Origin: an uncultured Oscillospiraceae bacterium
GTDB lineage: Bacteria > Bacillota > Clostridia > Oscillospirales > Oscillospiraceae
Assembly: GCA_910579965.1 (NCBI GenBank)
Contig: CAJTWF010000003.1
Coordinates: 1 to 64,000, forward strand
Reading direction: 5' to 3'
Length of the DNA stretch: 64,000 nucleotides
Shown in pieces: positions 47,674 to 56,160 of the stretch. Below the pieces are notes generated by a model. It had not been told where the DNA came from, searched no databases, and saw nothing but the letters and a program-made list of their open reading frames with translations. Position 1 is the first letter of the stretch; the number at the start of each line of letters is the position of its first letter. The translations under genes and the position numbers were made by a program.

Positions 47674-49239
47674 TTATTCGAACTCCGGCGCGATCTCCTG
47701 GACAATGTCCAGCAGCTCCCCGCTGCGGACCATGGCCTCCACGGCCTGGATGTCCGGCCACAGCTCCCGGTCCACCTCCATGAAGGCCACCTTCTCCCGC
47801 ACGCGGCGGAACACCGCCTCCCCCGCCGGGGACAGGCCTGTGCCCCAGCGGCCGATCTGGCGGCGGATGTCAATGGCCTGGCAGGCGGTGAGCAGCTCAT
47901 AGGCCAGCACGGACCGGGTGTTCTCCAGGATGGTCCCCGCCTTCCGGGCGGCGGTGGTGCCCATGGACACAAAGTCCTCCTGGTTGGCCGAGGAGGGGAT
48001 GGAGTCCACGCAGGCCGGATGGGCCAGAACCTTGTTCTCCGAGGCCATGGAGGCCGCCGTGTACTGGACGATCATGAAGCCGCTGTTCACGCCGCCCTCG
48101 GTGGTGAGGAAGCGGGTCAGGCCGTTGGAGAGGGAGGCGTTGACCATGCGCTCAATCCGCCGCTCGGAGATGCTGGCCAGCTCCGCGCAGGCGATGCCCA
48201 GAAAGTCAAAGGGCAGGGCCATGGGCTCGCCGTGGAAGTTGCCGCCGGAGATGACCGCCTCGTCCTCGCAGAAGAGGAGGGGGTTGTCGGTGACGGCGTT
48301 GAGCTCGATGTCCACCCGGCTCTTGATGTACCCCAGCGCGTCCCGGACCGCCCCGTGGACCTGGGGGATGCACCGCAGGGCGTAGGCGTCCTGAACCCGG
48401 TCCCCCTGGCAGCGCTCCAGAATCTCGCAGCCCTCGGTGAGCAGGCGCATGTTCCTCGCCACCTGGATCTGGCCCACCTGTCCCCGGGCGGTGTGCATCC
48501 GCTCCTGGTAGGCGTCCAGCTGGCCGGTGAGGGCGGTGAGGGTCAGGGAGCTGATCAGATCCGCCAGGCGGGCGGCCTGGAGGGTGTCATAGAGGTGCAG
48601 GGCCCCCACGCTGGTCATGGCGCAGGTGCCGTTGGTGACGCCCAGGCCCTCCTTGCAAACCAGGGTGTCCAGCACGGCGATGCCGGCCCGCTCCATGGCC
48701 TCCCGGCCCGGCAGCCGCTCCCCGCCGTAGAAGGCCTCCCCCCTGCCCAGCAGCACCAGCCCCATGTGGGACAGGGGCGCCAGATCCCCGGAGGCCCCCA
48801 GGGACCCCTTCTGGGGGATCACCGGGGTCACGTCCCGGTTGAGCATGTCCACCAGCATCTCCACCAGCACCGGCCGCACGCCGCTCAGGCCCACGCACAG
48901 CGCGTTGGCCCGCAGGGCCATCATGCCCCGCACCTGCTCCCGGCTGTAGGGCTCGCCGGTGCCGGTGCAGTGGCTGAGAATCAGGTTGGTGGACAGCTGG
49001 CTGGACAGCTCGTCCGACACGGCCACCGTGGCGAAGTCGCCAAAGCCGGTGGTGATGCCGTAGGCCACCCGCTTCTCCCCGGCGATCTTCTCCGCCAGGG
49101 CCCGGGAGCGGGCCATGGCCTCCCGGGCCTCGCCGGACAGCTCCACCCTGGCGCCGAACCGGGCGATGGCCACCAGGGCCTCCAGGGTCAGGCTGTGGCC
49201 GTCCAAAACCACCTGCTTGATTTCCTTGGGTTGTTCCAT
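47674..49239 (-). CDS. hutH: histidine ammonia-lyase
   Basis: A 521-residue MIO-dependent lyase that turns histidine into urocanate, first step of the pathway. The self-cyclising Ala-Ser-Gly is in G-S-L-G-A-S-G-D-L-A-P-L near residue 150, and the conserved Y-G-I-T-T-G-F-G near 57 is present. ATG 49237-49239 has GAGGAGG upstream; the longer frame is rejected. It is the first gene of the hut operon, 50 bases downstream of a good promoter. No hut permease or regulator gene is adjacent. Confidence 0.96.
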   Translation of the reverse strand: MEQPKEIKQVVLDGHSLTLEALVAIARFGARVELSGEAREAMARSRALAEKIAGEKRVAYGITTGFGDFATVAVSDELSSQLSTNLILSHCTGTGEPYSREQVRGMMALRANALCVGLSGVRPVLVEMLVDMLNRDVTPVIPQKGSLGASGDLAPLSHMGLVLLGRGEAFYGGERLPGREAMERAGIAVLDTLVCKEGLGVTNGTCAMTSVGALHLYDTLQAARLADLISSLTLTALTGQLDAYQERMHTARGQVGQIQVARNMRLLTEGCEILERCQGDRVQDAYALRCIPQVHGAVRDALGYIKSRVDIELNAVTDNPLLFCEDEAVISGGNFHGEPMALPFDFLGIACAELASISERRIERMVNASLSNGLTRFLTTEGGVNSGFMIVQYTAASMASENKVLAHPACVDSIPSSANQEDFVSMGTTAARKAGTILENTRSVLAYELLTACQAIDIRRQIGRWGTGLSPAGEAVFRRVREKVAFMEVDRELWPDIQAVEAMVRSGELLDIVQEIAPEFE

Positions 49240-49279
49240 AGATGTTCCTCCTCTGTTTGCTGCAAGATCACTGTGCCCT

Positions 49280-49308
49280 ATTGTACTACATTCTTTTTCT
49301 GTTTTCAA
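49280..49308 (-). promoter_or_regulatory. promoter of the hut operon
   Basis: Minus strand: TTGAAA (49303-49308), 17 bases, TACAAT (49280-49285), transcription expected from about 49273. Confidence 0.8.
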
Positions 49309-49352
49309 TAATTATTTCACAGCTTTCCTCTGCTAATTTGTGCATCATTGCT

Positions 49353-49380
49353 GTAATTCGGTAGTGCGGTAACGAATTAC
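49353..49380. promoter_or_regulatory. candidate operator upstream of the hut promoter
   Basis: GTAATTCGGTA (49353-49363) and TAACGAATTAC (49370-49380) form an 11-base inverted repeat with one mismatch and a 6-base centre, about 45 bases upstream of the -35 hexamer. Confidence 0.5.
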
Positions 49381-49421
49381 CGGTTTAGCGCACTGCTGTG
49401 AAAAAACGCAAAGCAAGAGAC

Positions 49422-49447
49422 AGGAGGCGTCCCGATGGACGCCTCCT
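49422..49447 (-). terminator. hairpin after the P-loop gene
   Basis: AGGAGGCGTCC/GGACGCCTCCT with loop CGAT, about 40 bases past the stop at 49489. On the minus strand a T-rich stretch (GCGTTTTTTC) follows only after a gap, so it may be a weak terminator. Confidence 0.45.
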
Positions 49448-49488
49448 CTGAAAGCACTGCTATTCTGTTGTCCGGGGCCGGACAGGGG

Positions 49489-49899
49489 TTACATATATTT
49501 CCGCATGGTGTCGGTGGCGGTCTCCGGATTGGCGCTGACGGTAACGGTGACCTTCAGATTGATGGGATTAGCAAAGGAATCCAGCCAATTAAGGAACGCG
49601 TCGACATCTTGTTCGTTGTTGTTGTGGGCCACCTTGCAGAGGTTGTCGATGAAGATGTGGGAGATGTCGTAGTTGCCGGCGTAGAGACCGCACAGGAAGC
49701 CCCGCAGCGCCTCAAAGCTGCCGATCGCGAACTCGGACGCGTCGATCATGCGGGTCTGGTGGCGCAGGTTGAAGCTCATGCTCCGCTTCGCCTCAATGCA
49801 GACCATGCAGCCCACATTGGACTCCGCCGCGCCCTCCATCAGCTCAATGAGCTGCTTGGTCTTGCCCTCGCCGGAACCGCTCATGATTAGTCTGACCAT
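49489..49899 (-). CDS. small P-loop protein of unknown function
   Basis: A 136-residue protein with a Walker A-like G-S-G-E-G-K-T-K at residues 8-15 and a Walker B-like I-S-H-I-F-I-D-N near 80. It is too short for a full AAA+ or kinase domain but complete at both ends: AAGGAG precedes the ATG and a hairpin follows the stop. I do not recognise a family. It is monocistronic, with its own promoter (49943-49971). ATP or GTP binding is likely from the motif; function unknown. Confidence 0.7.
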   Translation of the reverse strand: MVRLIMSGSGEGKTKQLIELMEGAAESNVGCMVCIEAKRSMSFNLRHQTRMIDASEFAIGSFEALRGFLCGLYAGNYDISHIFIDNLCKVAHNNNEQDVDAFLNWLDSFANPINLKVTVTVSANPETATDTMRKYM

Positions 49900-49942
49900 A
49901 TGAAATCACTCCTTATCTGTAGTTAGAGCCCTTGATGTCTAT

Positions 49943-49971
49943 AGAATAGCACAAATATGGAAAAAACACAA
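49943..49971 (-). promoter_or_regulatory. promoter of the P-loop gene
   Basis: Minus strand: TTGTGT (49966-49971), 17 bases, TATTCT (49943-49948). Confidence 0.55.
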
Positions 49972-50026
49972 CGGGGAAAAAGAGTTTTTATAAAAAATTC
50001 ATTTTCTCCCCCGCCGGGGAAACAGA

Positions 50027-50058
50027 AAGGCCCCCGCTCCCGACGGAGAGAGGGCCTT
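50027..50058 (-). terminator. probable terminator of the ferredoxin gene
   Basis: AAGGCCC (50052-50058, read on the minus strand) pairs with GGGCCTT (50027-50033), with inner partial pairing, followed by TCTGTTTCC on the minus strand. Confidence 0.45.
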
Positions 50059-50071
50059 CCTATGTACCCGC

Positions 50072-50242
50072 TTACTCAGCGACAATCGCTTCGGTGGGGC
50101 AGTTGGCCGCGCAGGCGCCGCAGTCCACGCAGGCGTCGGCGTCAATGACGTACTGGGTATCGCCCTGAGAAATGGCCTCGACGGGGCAGTTCTCAGCACA
50201 GCTGCCGCAGCTGACGCAGGCATCCGTGATCTTGTGTGCCAT
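50072..50242 (-). CDS. 2[4Fe-4S] ferredoxin
   Basis: A 56-residue clostridial-type ferredoxin with two C-x2-C-x2-C-x3-C-P motifs (C-V-S-C-G-S-C-A-E-N-C-P and C-V-D-C-G-A-C-A-A-N-C-P). It carries low-potential electrons, for example from IorAB or pyruvate:ferredoxin oxidoreductase. The start ATG 50240-50242 has GGGAGG upstream; the longer frame is rejected. Monocistronic. Confidence 0.96.
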   Translation of the reverse strand: MAHKITDACVSCGSCAENCPVEAISQGDTQYVIDADACVDCGACAANCPTEAIVAE

Positions 50243-50263
50243 AATGTATAACCTCCCTATAGA

Positions 50264-50302
50264 ATGGTACCTACATTGTACCATGAAGTTTCAAAAATGC
50301 AA
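50264..50302 (-). promoter_or_regulatory. ferredoxin promoter with overlapping palindrome
   Basis: Minus strand: TTGCAT (50297-50302), 16 bases, TACAAT (50275-50280). An inverted repeat ATGGTAC (50264-50270), 7 bases, GTACCAT (50278-50284) covers the -10 element and is a candidate repressor site. Confidence 0.6.
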
Positions 50303-50392
50303 GGGTAAAATCTCCCCTCCGGGGAAGAAATGTGTAAAACCACGGTCCACGGGAATACTGTTACAGGAAAAATCAACGAGGATGGTGGGAGC

Positions 50393-52924
50393 ATGTACGA
50401 AAACCGATTCACCCCCAGGGCCCAGAGCGCCCTGCGCCTGGCCCAGGAGGCCGCGGAGGAGCTGGGCCACAGCTACGTGGGCAGCGAGCACCTGCTGCTG
50501 GGCCTCATGCGGGAGGAGGGCGGCGCGGCCCACCGGTGTCTGGCCGGCCAGAGCGTCACGGCGGAGAAGACCCGGGAGACCATCGCCGGCATCGTGGGCA
50601 CCGGCCTGCCGGGCCTTGCCCCGCCCCAGGGCCTCACCCCCCGGGCCAAGCGGGTCATTGAGAACGCCGTGGGGGAGTCCAACCGCTTCGGCGGCGGCTA
50701 CGTGGGCACGGAGCATCTGCTGCTGGGCATCCTGCGGGAGAGCGGCACCATGGCCATGCGGGTGCTCTCCTCCATGGGCGCGGACCCCAAGAAGCTCCAG
50801 ACCGCCCTCCTCCAGCGGCTGAACGCCTCCGGCAGCTCCCCCCTGTCCGGGGCGCTGCCCGGTGGCCAGAGCCTCACCGGCATACAGCCCCTGTCCGGCG
50901 GCCAGGGGCTGCGGTTCGCCCGGGAGGCCCCCACCCGCATCGCCCAGCCCCGCCGGGAGGAGACCGCCCGCTCCAAGCTGCTGGACCAGTTCACCCGCAG
51001 CCTCAACGCCCTGGCCCGGGAGGGGCGGCTGGACCCGGTGGTGGGCCGGGACCGGGAGATCACCCGGACCATCCGCATCCTCTCCCGCCGCACCAAGAAT
51101 AACCCCGTACTCATCGGTGAGCCCGGCGTGGGCAAGACCGCCGTGGCCGAGGGGCTGGCGGCCCGGATCGTCAGCGGGGACGTGCCGGAGGAGCTCTCCG
51201 GCAAGACCATCCTCTCCATTGATCTGGCGGCCATGCTGGCGGGGACCAAGTACCGGGGGGAGTTTGAGGAGCGGGTGAAGAACGCCTTGGCGGAGATCCG
51301 GCGCATGGGCAATGTGATCCTCTTCATCGACGAGCTTCACACCATCGTGGGGGCCGGCAGCGCCGAGGGGGCGGTGGACGCGGCCAACATCCTCAAGCCC
51401 GCCCTGAGCCGGGCGGAGATCCGGGTCATCGGCGCCACCACCCGGGACGAGTACCGCCGGTATATCGAGAAGGACGCGGCCCTGGAGCGGCGGTTCCAGC
51501 CCGTGGCCGTGGAGGAGCCCTCGGCGGAGGAGGCCATTGAGATCCTCCTGGGCCTGCGGGACAAGTACGAGGCCCACCACGGTCTGGCCATCAGCGACGA
51601 GGCGGTCCGCTCCTGCGTGGAGCTCAGCCGCCGGTATCTGCCGGACCGCTTTCTGCCGGACAAGGCCATTGACCTGATGGACGAGGCCTGCTCCCGGGTG
51701 CGCATGGAGTGCGAGACCCGCACGCCGGACCTCAAGCGGCTGGAGGAGCGGCTGGAGGCGGTGCGCCGGGAGAAGGCGGAGGCCATCGCCGGGGAGGACT
51801 TCGAGGCCGCCGCCCGGCTGCGGGACGTGGAGGAGGACTTCGCCCGCCAGCTCCGGGAGGAGCGGGCCCGGTGGGTCAACGGCCGCACGGACGATCTCAT
51901 CTCCGTCACCGGGGAGGACGTGGCCGCCGTGGCCTCGGAGTGGACCGGCGTGCCGGTGCGGCAGATCACCCAGGACGAGGGGGAGCGGCTGCTGCATCTG
52001 GAGGAGGAGCTGCAGCGGCGGGTGGTGGGCCAGGATCAGGCCATTGCCGCCATGGCCCGGGCCATCCGCCGGGGCCGGGTGGGTCTGGGGGAGCCCAACC
52101 GCCCTATCGGCAGCTTTCTCCTGCTGGGGCCCAGCGGCGTGGGCAAGACGGAGCTGTGCCGGGCCCTGTCCGCGGCCCTCTTCGGCCAGGAGGAGGCCAT
52201 GATCCGGGTGGACATGTCCGAGTACGCCGAGAGCCACGCGGCCAGCCGTCTGGTGGGCTCGCCCCCGGGCTACGTGGGCCACGAGGAGGGGGGCCAGCTG
52301 ACGGAGAAGGTCCGCCGCCGGCCCTACTCGGTGGTGCTCTTTGACGAGATCGAGAAGGCCCACCCGGAGGTGTGGAACCTGCTGCTGCAAATCCTGGAGG
52401 ACGGCCGGCTCACGGACAGCCACGGCCGCAGGGCGGATTTCCGCAACACGGTGGTGGTGATGACCAGCAACGTAGGCGCCCGGCAGATCACCAGCCGGGG
52501 CCGCCTGGGCTTCGCCGGGGAGGACGGCGAGCAGGTCCGCCAGCGGCGGATCAGCGATCAGGTCACCGACGAGCTGAAGCGGACCTTCCGGCCGGAGTTT
52601 TTGAACCGCATCGACGAAACCGTGGTCTTCCGCCAGCTGGGGGAGGCGGATCTGGAGGAGATCGCCGCCCGGCTGCTGGAGGAGACCGGCCGGCGGATGG
52701 AGGCCCTTGGCCTGACCCTGCGGGTGGAGGAGGGCGTGACGGCCCGGCTGGCCCGGGAGGGGTTTGATCCCGCCAGCGGGGCGCGCCCCCTGCGGCGGCG
52801 CGTCCAGCGGCTGGTGGAGGAGCGGGTGGCGGAGGAGCTCCTCGCCGGCCGCCTCCGCCGGGGGGACGGCGTGAAGGTGAGCCTGCGGGAAAATGAGCTT
52901 GCTATTGAGCGGGAAAAGGAGTAA
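50393..52924 (+). CDS. clpC: ClpC-type AAA+ protease unfoldase
   Basis: An 843-residue HSP100 ATPase that unfolds substrates for ClpP. Order of domains: two N-terminal Clp repeats (about 1-145), D1 AAA+ with Walker A G-E-P-G-V-G-K-T near 242, a UVR motif between the ATPases (A-G-E-D-F-E-A-A-A-R-L-R near 465), and D2 with Walker A G-P-S-G-V-G-K-T near 580 and I-D-E-A...E-K-A-H-P region. The UVR segment marks ClpC rather than ClpA, ClpB or ClpE. The usual neighbours ctsR, mcsA and mcsB are absent, so control by CtsR/McsB is not evident here. The ATG has a GGTGGGAG site; the longer frame from 50330 is rejected. Confidence 0.95.
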   Translation: MYENRFTPRAQSALRLAQEAAEELGHSYVGSEHLLLGLMREEGGAAHRCLAGQSVTAEKTRETIAGIVGTGLPGLAPPQGLTPRAKRVIENAVGESNRFGGGYVGTEHLLLGILRESGTMAMRVLSSMGADPKKLQTALLQRLNASGSSPLSGALPGGQSLTGIQPLSGGQGLRFAREAPTRIAQPRREETARSKLLDQFTRSLNALAREGRLDPVVGRDREITRTIRILSRRTKNNPVLIGEPGVGKTAVAEGLAARIVSGDVPEELSGKTILSIDLAAMLAGTKYRGEFEERVKNALAEIRRMGNVILFIDELHTIVGAGSAEGAVDAANILKPALSRAEIRVIGATTRDEYRRYIEKDAALERRFQPVAVEEPSAEEAIEILLGLRDKYEAHHGLAISDEAVRSCVELSRRYLPDRFLPDKAIDLMDEACSRVRMECETRTPDLKRLEERLEAVRREKAEAIAGEDFEAAARLRDVEEDFARQLREERARWVNGRTDDLISVTGEDVAAVASEWTGVPVRQITQDEGERLLHLEEELQRRVVGQDQAIAAMARAIRRGRVGLGEPNRPIGSFLLLGPSGVGKTELCRALSAALFGQEEAMIRVDMSEYAESHAASRLVGSPPGYVGHEEGGQLTEKVRRRPYSVVLFDEIEKAHPEVWNLLLQILEDGRLTDSHGRRADFRNTVVVMTSNVGARQITSRGRLGFAGEDGEQVRQRRISDQVTDELKRTFRPEFLNRIDETVVFRQLGEADLEEIAARLLEETGRRMEALGLTLRVEEGVTARLAREGFDPASGARPLRRRVQRLVEERVAEELLAGRLRRGDGVKVSLRENELAIEREKE

Positions 52925-52989
52925 AATGGAATAATAGCATTTTCCGCCCCAGGTAATCATTTGGACCCGCATGAGAAAGGAGAGACATC

Positions 52990-54714
52990 ATGCCATTTTC
53001 CGGTCAAGACGCCAAGGGCTTTCAGTGGGAGGGATTTTCCAGCGGCGCGCCCTCCCAGAACAGCCCGCCCAAGCCGAAAAAGCCCCGCAAGGCGGTAAAG
53101 AGCCCCGTCACCCGGGTGCTCATCAATCTGGCCGTGACATTGGCGGTGGGACTCGTATACTTCTACGTCAACCTGCCGCCTATCAACCTCCAGGCCCCGG
53201 AGTTTCACACCTTCGTCCTGCTGCTGTGCGTCATCTACTGCGGCTGCGCCGTGCTCACCAGCGGCTTTCAGGGCCAGGGGGTGAAGGGGTACTTCCAGTT
53301 CCTGAAGAGACAGTGCCTGGTTCCGGTGGCGGCAGCTGTTTTGTCCCTGCTGCTGTGCATCGGCGGCAGCGTGGTAGGCTCGGTCATCTTCCGGGCCAAG
53401 GACTACGCCCAGCTGCTGCCCATCCAGGTGGGCGACTTTGCCGCTGAGGTGGACGAGATCTCCTACGATCAGATCCCCATGCTGGACCGGCAGTCCGCCG
53501 AGCGGCTGGGGGACCGGAAGCTGGGCGAGCTCAGCGACATGGTCAGCCAGTTTGACGTGGTCAACGACTACACCCAAATCAACTACCGGGGCCGCCCGGT
53601 GCGCATCGCCACGCTGACGTATATGGACCTCATCAAGTGGTTCACCAACCGCTCCGACGGCCTGCCCGCCTATCTGCTCATCGACATGGTCACCCAGAAC
53701 GTGGAGCTGGTGCGGCTGGAGGAGGGGATCAAGTACACCAACGTGGAGCACTTCGGCCGCAACCTCTACCGCCACCTCCGCTTCCACTTCCCCACCTACC
53801 TCTTTGCCCAGCCGGTGATGGAGATCGACGAGGAGGGGGTCCCCTACTGGATCTGCCCCCGGCTGGTGCGGACCATCGGCCTGTTCGGCGGCACGGACGT
53901 GAAGGGCGCGGTGCTGGTCAACGCCATTACGGGGGAGTGCGTCTACTATGAGCAGGTCCCCGACTGGGTGGACAATCTCTACCCCGCCGGGCTCATTGTC
54001 CAGCAGTACGACTACTACGGCATGTACCACAACGGCTTCCTCAACTCCCTGTTCGGCCAGCGGGACGTGACGGTCACCACCGACGACTACAACTATATTG
54101 CCATGGGCGACGACGTGTGGGTCTACACCGGCGTGACCTCCATCGGCGGGGACCAGTCCAACATCGGCTTTATCCTCACCAACCAGCGCACCAAGGAGAG
54201 CCATTTCTACTCCTGCGCCGGCGCCACGGAGCACTCCGCCATGGACAGCGCCGAGGGCATGCTGCAAAACCTGAAGTACAAGGCCACCTTCCCCCTGCTG
54301 CTGAACGTGGGGGGCCAGCCCACCTACTTCATGGCCATGAAGGACAACGCCCAGCTGGTGAAGAAGTACGCCATGGTCAACGTCCGGCAGTATCAGGTGG
54401 TGGCCACCGGGGACACAGTGGCCGAGTGCGAGCAGAACTATCTGTCCATGCTCAGTCAGAACGGCATTGTGGAAAGCGGCACAGGCCTCGCCGGCACGGA
54501 GACCGTGGAGGGCGCTGTCGCTGAAATCCGCTCCGCCGTGATGGAGGGCAACAGCTATTACTTCATCCGGCTCATCGGCGGCGACGTGTTCTACAGCGTG
54601 TGCGCCGCAGACCAGCCCCTGGCGGTGATTGTCAGCCCCGGCGATCAGGTGTCCATCACCTTCCACCCGGGCCGGGAGAGCATCCTCAGCGGCGTGTCGC
54701 TGGAACGGAAGTGA
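52990..54714 (+). CDS. conserved membrane protein of unknown function
   Basis: A 574-residue protein. A Pro/Lys-rich cytoplasmic N-terminus (about 1-40) is followed by three membrane helices (about 43-60, 73-92, 109-133) and a long outside domain of about 440 residues with many Tyr and Asp. I do not recognise the family. It starts 65 bases after clpC with GAAAGGAG upstream, so it may be co-transcribed with it. A role in envelope quality control beside ClpC is only a guess. Confidence 0.75.
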   Translation: MPFSGQDAKGFQWEGFSSGAPSQNSPPKPKKPRKAVKSPVTRVLINLAVTLAVGLVYFYVNLPPINLQAPEFHTFVLLLCVIYCGCAVLTSGFQGQGVKGYFQFLKRQCLVPVAAAVLSLLLCIGGSVVGSVIFRAKDYAQLLPIQVGDFAAEVDEISYDQIPMLDRQSAERLGDRKLGELSDMVSQFDVVNDYTQINYRGRPVRIATLTYMDLIKWFTNRSDGLPAYLLIDMVTQNVELVRLEEGIKYTNVEHFGRNLYRHLRFHFPTYLFAQPVMEIDEEGVPYWICPRLVRTIGLFGGTDVKGAVLVNAITGECVYYEQVPDWVDNLYPAGLIVQQYDYYGMYHNGFLNSLFGQRDVTVTTDDYNYIAMGDDVWVYTGVTSIGGDQSNIGFILTNQRTKESHFYSCAGATEHSAMDSAEGMLQNLKYKATFPLLLNVGGQPTYFMAMKDNAQLVKKYAMVNVRQYQVVATGDTVAECEQNYLSMLSQNGIVESGTGLAGTETVEGAVAEIRSAVMEGNSYYFIRLIGGDVFYSVCAADQPLAVIVSPGDQVSITFHPGRESILSGVSLERK

Positions 54715-54727
54715 GCTTTGGTGTCAT

Positions 54728-54902
54728 CCTTTTCTTTGTGAACAAAGAAAAGGATCAAAAGAAAAACTTTAGAGGATAAAAACGGGCTGCCGGCAGCCGG
54801 TCCCAAGCGCGTTCGCGGCGCTGGGCCGATTAACTGCCGGCAGCCTGTTCCATCTCCTCTAAAGTTCTTTTTTGATTCTTTTTTCTTCCAAGAAAAAAGA
54901 AT
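54728..54902. repeat. inverted-repeat intergenic element, copy B
   Basis: A 175-base element between two convergent genes. The left end is a perfect hairpin (CCTTTTCTTTGT/ACAAAGAAAAGG, 54728-54753), the right end another (ATTCTTTTTTCTT/AAGAAAAAAGAAT, 54875-54902). Inside them, matching inverted ACTTTAGAGGA and TCCTCTAAAGT stretches flank a GC-rich core with two GCTGCCGGCAG-like units. It is the same family as copy A at 47539-47663. The end hairpins with T runs may also act as terminators for both genes. Confidence 0.78.
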
Positions 54903-54907
54903 GGGCT

Positions 54908-56131
54908 CTAAAACGCAAAGTTTCCGTCAATAAAGATGTCCACGTCACGGCCGTCCCGGGTGCGGCCCGTGATGCGCAGGTCCGCCGTGCCCACCATGAA
55001 GTCCACGTGGGTGATGGAGGTGTTGAGGCCATGGGCCTGCCGCTCCTCCTTGGTCATGTCCTCGCCGCCCTTCAGGCACTCCGGATAGGCCTCTCCAAAG
55101 GCCAGGTGGCAGGATGCGTTTTCGTCAAAGAGGGTATTGTAATAGAGCAGCTTCTGGTTGCTGATGGGGCTGTCATAGGGCACTAAGGCCACCTCCCCGA
55201 AGTAGGAGGCCCCCTCGTCCAGGGTCACGGCGGCCCGCAGGGCCTCCTCCCCGATCTGGGCGTGAACCTCCACGATCTTCCCCTCACGGACCACCATGTG
55301 GAACTTGTCCATAATCACGCCGTTGTGGACCAGGGGCATGGCCGCGTACACCACGCCGTCCACCCCTGTGCGCAGGGGCGCGGTGAAGATCTCCTCCGTG
55401 GGCATGTTGGCGATGTAGGGTACGCCGGACTTGGTGACGGTGCTGCCCCCCGCCCAGACGGCCCCCTCCGGCAGGCGGATGGTCAGGTCCGTGCCCAGGC
55501 TGTTTTTGTAATGGAGGCTCTCCAGGTTCAGCTCGTTGAGCGTGTCCATACGGCGCTGGAGGGTGTCCAGGTGGGTCCGCCAGCGCTCCACCGCATCCCC
55601 GCCGCCCACGCGGACAGCCTGAAGGATGGCCGCCCACAGCTTCTCCACGGCCTCCTCCTCCCCGCAGCCGGGAAATACCTTCTTCGCCCAGGAGGGGATG
55701 GGGATGGAGGCGATGCACCAGGGGATGGCGCTGCCCATAGTGGCCTCGCGGTAGGGCTTAAGGGCCTCGCCGCTGGCCCTCTGGGCCCGGGTGAGCCGGT
55801 CCGGATCCACCCCGGCCATGTTCTCCGGATCAGAGGCGCTGATCCGCAGGAATGCCGCCCCCTCCCCGGCATAGCCGTTCATGAACTCGGCAAGCCACTT
55901 AGGGAGCGTGTCAAAAACGTCCGGCTCCGCGCGGAGGAATTTCTCCCGGGTCAGCGCATCGTCGTTCCACTTCATGATGACCTCGCGGCAGCCGGCGGCG
56001 TAGGCCGCCTTGGCGCACAGCCGGGCAAACCAGGCGCAGTCCACCGGCGCGTCGATGATTAAATTCTGTCCCTTCTGGATGTTTACGCCCACCTCCACCA
56101 GAAGCCTGGCGTACTCTTCATATCGCTGCAT
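54908..56131 (-). CDS. aminopeptidase, M29 family (AmpS/PepS/aminopeptidase T)
   Basis: A 407-residue cytoplasmic metallo-aminopeptidase of normal length. Metal ligands are visible as E in T-E-E-I-F-T-A-P near 248, E in F-G-E-V-A-L-V near 310, H in C-H-L-A-F-G near 343, Y in the same helix region and H/D in T-H-V-D-F-M near 378. It trims peptides to free amino acids, supporting amino-acid fermentation. It lies 29 bases after the epimerase-like gene, probably in one transcript. Confidence 0.93.
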   Translation of the reverse strand: MQRYEEYARLLVEVGVNIQKGQNLIIDAPVDCAWFARLCAKAAYAAGCREVIMKWNDDALTREKFLRAEPDVFDTLPKWLAEFMNGYAGEGAAFLRISASDPENMAGVDPDRLTRAQRASGEALKPYREATMGSAIPWCIASIPIPSWAKKVFPGCGEEEAVEKLWAAILQAVRVGGGDAVERWRTHLDTLQRRMDTLNELNLESLHYKNSLGTDLTIRLPEGAVWAGGSTVTKSGVPYIANMPTEEIFTAPLRTGVDGVVYAAMPLVHNGVIMDKFHMVVREGKIVEVHAQIGEEALRAAVTLDEGASYFGEVALVPYDSPISNQKLLYYNTLFDENASCHLAFGEAYPECLKGGEDMTKEERQAHGLNTSITHVDFMVGTADLRITGRTRDGRDVDIFIDGNFAF

Positions 56132-56160
56132 GTTTTTTCTCCTTTACTTTTGTGGCGTCA

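Noticed and set aside
50291..52972. 893-codon open frame on the minus strand
   Set aside because: Antisense shadow of clpC; no recognisable domain and the ferredoxin promoter overlaps its end.
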